From: Euryarchaeota archaeon UBA346
GTDB taxonomy: Archaea; Thermoplasmatota; E2; DHVEG-1
Direction of reading: 5' to 3'
NCBI GenBank assembly: GCA_002496355.1
Contig: DAJP01000046.1
Location: forward strand, 1-6,257
Length of the DNA stretch: 6,257 bases
In this document: positions 3,697 through 6,257 of the stretch, piece after piece
Numbering within the stretch: position 1 is the first letter of the stretch
Layout: every line of letters begins with the position of its first letter
Position numbers and translations under genes: made by a program
Notes under the pieces: model-generated
The model's input: only the letters and a program-made list of their open reading frames with translations
Told to the model about the DNA's origin: nothing
Databases searched by the model: none

Positions 3697-6257
3697 ATGA
3701 AAAATAAGCTATGGACAAAAGGAGTTATAATAAGTATCATACTATTATTAGTTGCAGCAAGTGTCGTACCGATTATCACCGGGACCATCAGAAACGAAAA
3801 GAACGAATCATTGCAACAAAAAATGAACGAACTACCGATGAGGTACACGTCCGGTGCCTCACTTTTTACGAAAAATATTGCATCGACAACAGACCCATCA
3901 TTCCACCCAGATGAACGATACACCACATTACTCAACCCTGATGAATACCACCCGTCAAGCGAAGGAAGTTCTCCACTCATGGTGGATACGACCTCGTTAT
4001 CACAGCCACTGAATAATGATATCCTGCGTGGAGGAGATCTTATCGAGATCCAAGGCACGGCGAACGGATCCACGTTCCAAAATTACATCATCGAATGGGG
4101 CATTGGGGAGTACCCAACAGAATGGTTCTCCACAGACATCATTTTAGAAAATGATGGACTCGTACCAATTGTCAATGGAACCCTGGGAATATGGGATACC
4201 AGCTTTGTTGATGACGAGGAGTTCCTCACCCTACGACTGACCGTGAATTTCACCACCTACACTACGACAGCATTCATCCGAAACATGTGCGTGGACCCAA
4301 CCCTGAAAGAAGGATGGCCCGTCCATGTCCCTTTCTATTACGATGCTCAGGGTGGATCCTACTGGGCCCTCGGGTATCTTGAACCCGTGGTCGCGGACAT
4401 CAACAATGATGGATACGGTGAAGTCATCGTCTACCGACCTGCTATCCCACAAGAACTCCAAGTCTACACCAATGATGGATCACTGCTCTGGACCGTTCCT
4501 GTAGGCGCCCCAGAGTCTGGAAACGGGGGCAACGTGATGCTTCCAGTCATTGATGACATCAACCATGATGGGTATGCCGAGATCATCGTCTACCGATTTC
4601 TCCTATTAAAGAATTATTGTGAACTATACGTCTTCGACTATAACGGCGACATCCTGGATGGTTGGCCGATCCAGCTCCCCAAAGAATATCATCCAACGGT
4701 ACTCTGCGCGGATGTGAACATCGATGGATACAATGAGATTATCTTCAAAGGAAACGATGCCTACGACATCAAACTAAGCATCATTGATCACACCGGAGCA
4801 ATCATCGGACAATGGGCATTACCAGATATCCACTGGGGCAGCCAGTTAGTAGCAACACCAGCTGTGGGAAATTTCGATGATGACCAAGAACTGGAGATTG
4901 TCTGCGGCAGCCCAAGCGAAAACGCCGGCTACAACTTCACCTCCGGCGAATGGATCAACGAAGGATACCTCACCGTCTTCAACCTCGATGGCACCACGCT
5001 CCCAGGATGGCCATTATACACCGATGGAATCATCTTCACATCCCCCGCGACCGGGGACATCAACAACGACGGCAGAGTTGAAATCATCGTCGGACTCCAA
5101 TACGCCGGCAACGCCCCTGACTATCGCTACGGAGGCTTATACGCCTATGACGAGAACGGAAACGTCCTACCTGGTTTCCCCTTTGAAAAAGGCTGGAACT
5201 TCTGTTCAGCCCCTGCTTTAGCGGATTTCGACAAGGACGGGGATTTAGAGATCGCCTGCAGCCGCCTTGGATTCTACTCCTATGTCATCCATCATGATGG
5301 GACTCTTGCCACCGGCTGGCCACAACAGACTACCTGGAATGACTACTACTCCAGCATCATCGGGGACATCACCAACGATGGAGTCCCAGACATCCTCTGC
5401 ACCGCAGGAGACGGATTCTACCCAAGCACCTATAACCATGGAGGAGTCTACGCCTGGGAATATGATGGCACTCTGATACCGGGTTTCCCAAAATCAACAG
5501 AGGTAGATGCCCAGGCACCCGCGACCATCATAGACATGGACAATGACGGTGCTATCGAGATTATCGCCAGCTCCAACTGGGACCACGACTGGGTGCTCAG
5601 TCAGGATAAATACCGAGGTAGCCTCTACGTCTGGGAACTAGACACCACCTATGACCAATCCACTATGGAATGGCCCGTCTTCCATCGAGACCTGCTGCGG
5701 ACCGGGATGTATCCCTTCATCGGACAATTCCTGTGTGATGCCGGCGGACCATACACTGGTGAAACCGGACAACTGATACAGTTCACAGGCTCAGCCCGCT
5801 ATGGAACACAGCCGTACACCTGGGCATGGGACTTTGGCGATGGAGCAACCTCAACAGAACAGAACCCAACTCATACCTACACAACCTTTGGAACCTATAC
5901 CGTGACCTTGATGGTCACCGATGCGGACTCAAACACCACAACCGATTCAACAACCGCAACTATCACATCATCACAGCTAAAACTTCAAATCGGAAACATC
6001 ACCGGAGGAGTACTCAAAATAAAGACAGCCATCCAGAACACCGGGACCCTGCCCGTGAACAATATCACCTGGAAGATCAGCCTCATCAACGGAGTCCTGC
6101 TCCTTGGACGAGAGACCAACGGGTCCATCGCGACACTGAACCCTGGAGCGGAACAGACTATTACCTCCAAACTGATCTTAGGTTTCGGAAAGACCGTAGT
6201 ACAAGTCACCGTGTCCGCCCCTGGAACCGGCGCATTTAAAGAACAGAACGCGACGAT
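3697..6257 (+). CDS. Large surface protein: FG-GAP beta-propeller, PKD and CARDB-like domains (3' end missing)
   Basis: The frame is open to the window edge with no stop, giving at least 853 residues. Residues 1-28 are a signal or anchor segment (hydrophobic about 9-26). Residues about 109-200 look like an Ig-like domain (IEIQGTANGS, then YIIEWGIGEYPTEW). Residues 206-672 form a propeller of eight FG-GAP/VCBS-type repeats with calcium loops of the D-x-N/D-x-D-G-x-x-E kind starting at 234, 287, 339, 392, 454, 510, 557 and 613. They alternate with GWP/GFP turns (206, 322, 437, 493, 540, 596) and close with EWPVFHRDLLRTG. Residues 680-756 are a PKD domain (WDFGDG at 711-716). Residues about 760-853 are CARDB-like (ITGGVLKIKT, IQNTGTLPV, LILGFGKTVV). 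It should sit outside the cell and bind calcium, sugar or protein; no catalytic site is seen. In relatives I recall, only a short tail follows this last domain, so the stop is probably near. Confidence 0.88.
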   Translation, partial: MKNKLWTKGVIISIILLLVAASVVPIITGTIRNEKNESLQQKMNELPMRYTSGASLFTKNIASTTDPSFHPDERYTTLLNPDEYHPSSEGSSPLMVDTTSLSQPLNNDILRGGDLIEIQGTANGSTFQNYIIEWGIGEYPTEWFSTDIILENDGLVPIVNGTLGIWDTSFVDDEEFLTLRLTVNFTTYTTTAFIRNMCVDPTLKEGWPVHVPFYYDAQGGSYWALGYLEPVVADINNDGYGEVIVYRPAIPQELQVYTNDGSLLWTVPVGAPESGNGGNVMLPVIDDINHDGYAEIIVYRFLLLKNYCELYVFDYNGDILDGWPIQLPKEYHPTVLCADVNIDGYNEIIFKGNDAYDIKLSIIDHTGAIIGQWALPDIHWGSQLVATPAVGNFDDDQELEIVCGSPSENAGYNFTSGEWINEGYLTVFNLDGTTLPGWPLYTDGIIFTSPATGDINNDGRVEIIVGLQYAGNAPDYRYGGLYAYDENGNVLPGFPFEKGWNFCSAPALADFDKDGDLEIACSRLGFYSYVIHHDGTLATGWPQQTTWNDYYSSIIGDITNDGVPDILCTAGDGFYPSTYNHGGVYAWEYDGTLIPGFPKSTEVDAQAPATIIDMDNDGAIEIIASSNWDHDWVLSQDKYRGSLYVWELDTTYDQSTMEWPVFHRDLLRTGMYPFIGQFLCDAGGPYTGETGQLIQFTGSARYGTQPYTWAWDFGDGATSTEQNPTHTYTTFGTYTVTLMVTDADSNTTTDSTTATITSSQLKLQIGNITGGVLKIKTAIQNTGTLPVNNITWKISLINGVLLLGRETNGSIATLNPGAEQTITSKLILGFGKTVVQVTVSAPGTGAFKEQNAT
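4396..4437 (+). repeat. Propeller blade repeat unit, copy A
   Basis: Encodes DINNDGYGEVIVYR (residues 234-247). It matches the next blade (4555-4596) at 35 of 42 bases and 11 of 14 residues, closer than the other blades of this protein, which suggests a relatively recent internal duplication. Confidence 0.55.
4555..4596 (+). repeat. Propeller blade repeat unit, copy B
   Basis: Encodes DINHDGYAEIIVYR (residues 287-300), the near-twin of the unit at 4396-4437, 159 bp downstream. The shared 14-base run TCATCGTCTACCGA at both ends makes it visible at the DNA level. Confidence 0.55.

Noticed and set aside
3660..6239. Open frames on both strands inside the FG-GAP/PKD gene
   Set aside because: The plus frame from 3697 is uninterrupted for 853 codons with clear domains; the others are shadows.

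Overview
The window looks archaeal, most likely from an uncultured Thermoplasmatota-type lineage. This rests on AT-rich TATA-like elements about 45-55 nt upstream of start codons, purine-rich Shine-Dalgarno (SD) sites (AGGGGAGTG, AAGGTGG, AAGGGGG), and several secreted proteins whose signal peptides and modules resemble those of that group. Examples are a signal peptide running into VVGYQ, a lipobox protein, a DNRLRE-like protein, and an FG-GAP/PKD protein with a CARDB-like C-terminal domain. The assignment is from memory of these families, not from a search.

Left part (1-1777, minus strand, visibly AT-rich): three genes lie head to tail, read right to left. They are a small lipoprotein (1777-1418), a secreted DNRLRE/disaggregatase-related protein (1082-231), and the first 32 codons of another secreted protein that leaves the window at position 1. 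Two of the three have a clear TATA-like box and all have an SD, so they are probably separate units. Two copies of a 15-nt near-identical motif sit just past the stop codons of the first two genes.

Middle part (1778-3574, plus strand): after a divergent spacer come two intracellular-type genes. The first is a MacroD/YmdB-type macrodomain hydrolase (2033-2593). The second is a protein with two predicted zinc-binding clusters, a charged helical linker and a C-terminal PD-(D/E)XK/DUF559-like nuclease fold (2735-3574). The nuclease gene and its zinc clusters are the least ordinary content of the window.

Right part (3575-6257, plus strand, richer in G+C): one long open frame starts at 3697 and runs off the right edge. 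It encodes at least 853 residues: signal anchor, Ig-like domain, eight FG-GAP calcium-loop repeats forming a beta-propeller, a PKD domain and a CARDB-like domain. It is probably a large cell-surface or secreted adhesion/binding protein.

Overall the window is mainly cell-surface proteins flanking a two-gene nucleic-acid/ADP-ribose pair. No RNA gene, CRISPR array, insertion sequence or attachment site was seen. Nothing here proves a new system; the best lead is the zinc-cluster nuclease next to the macrodomain gene.
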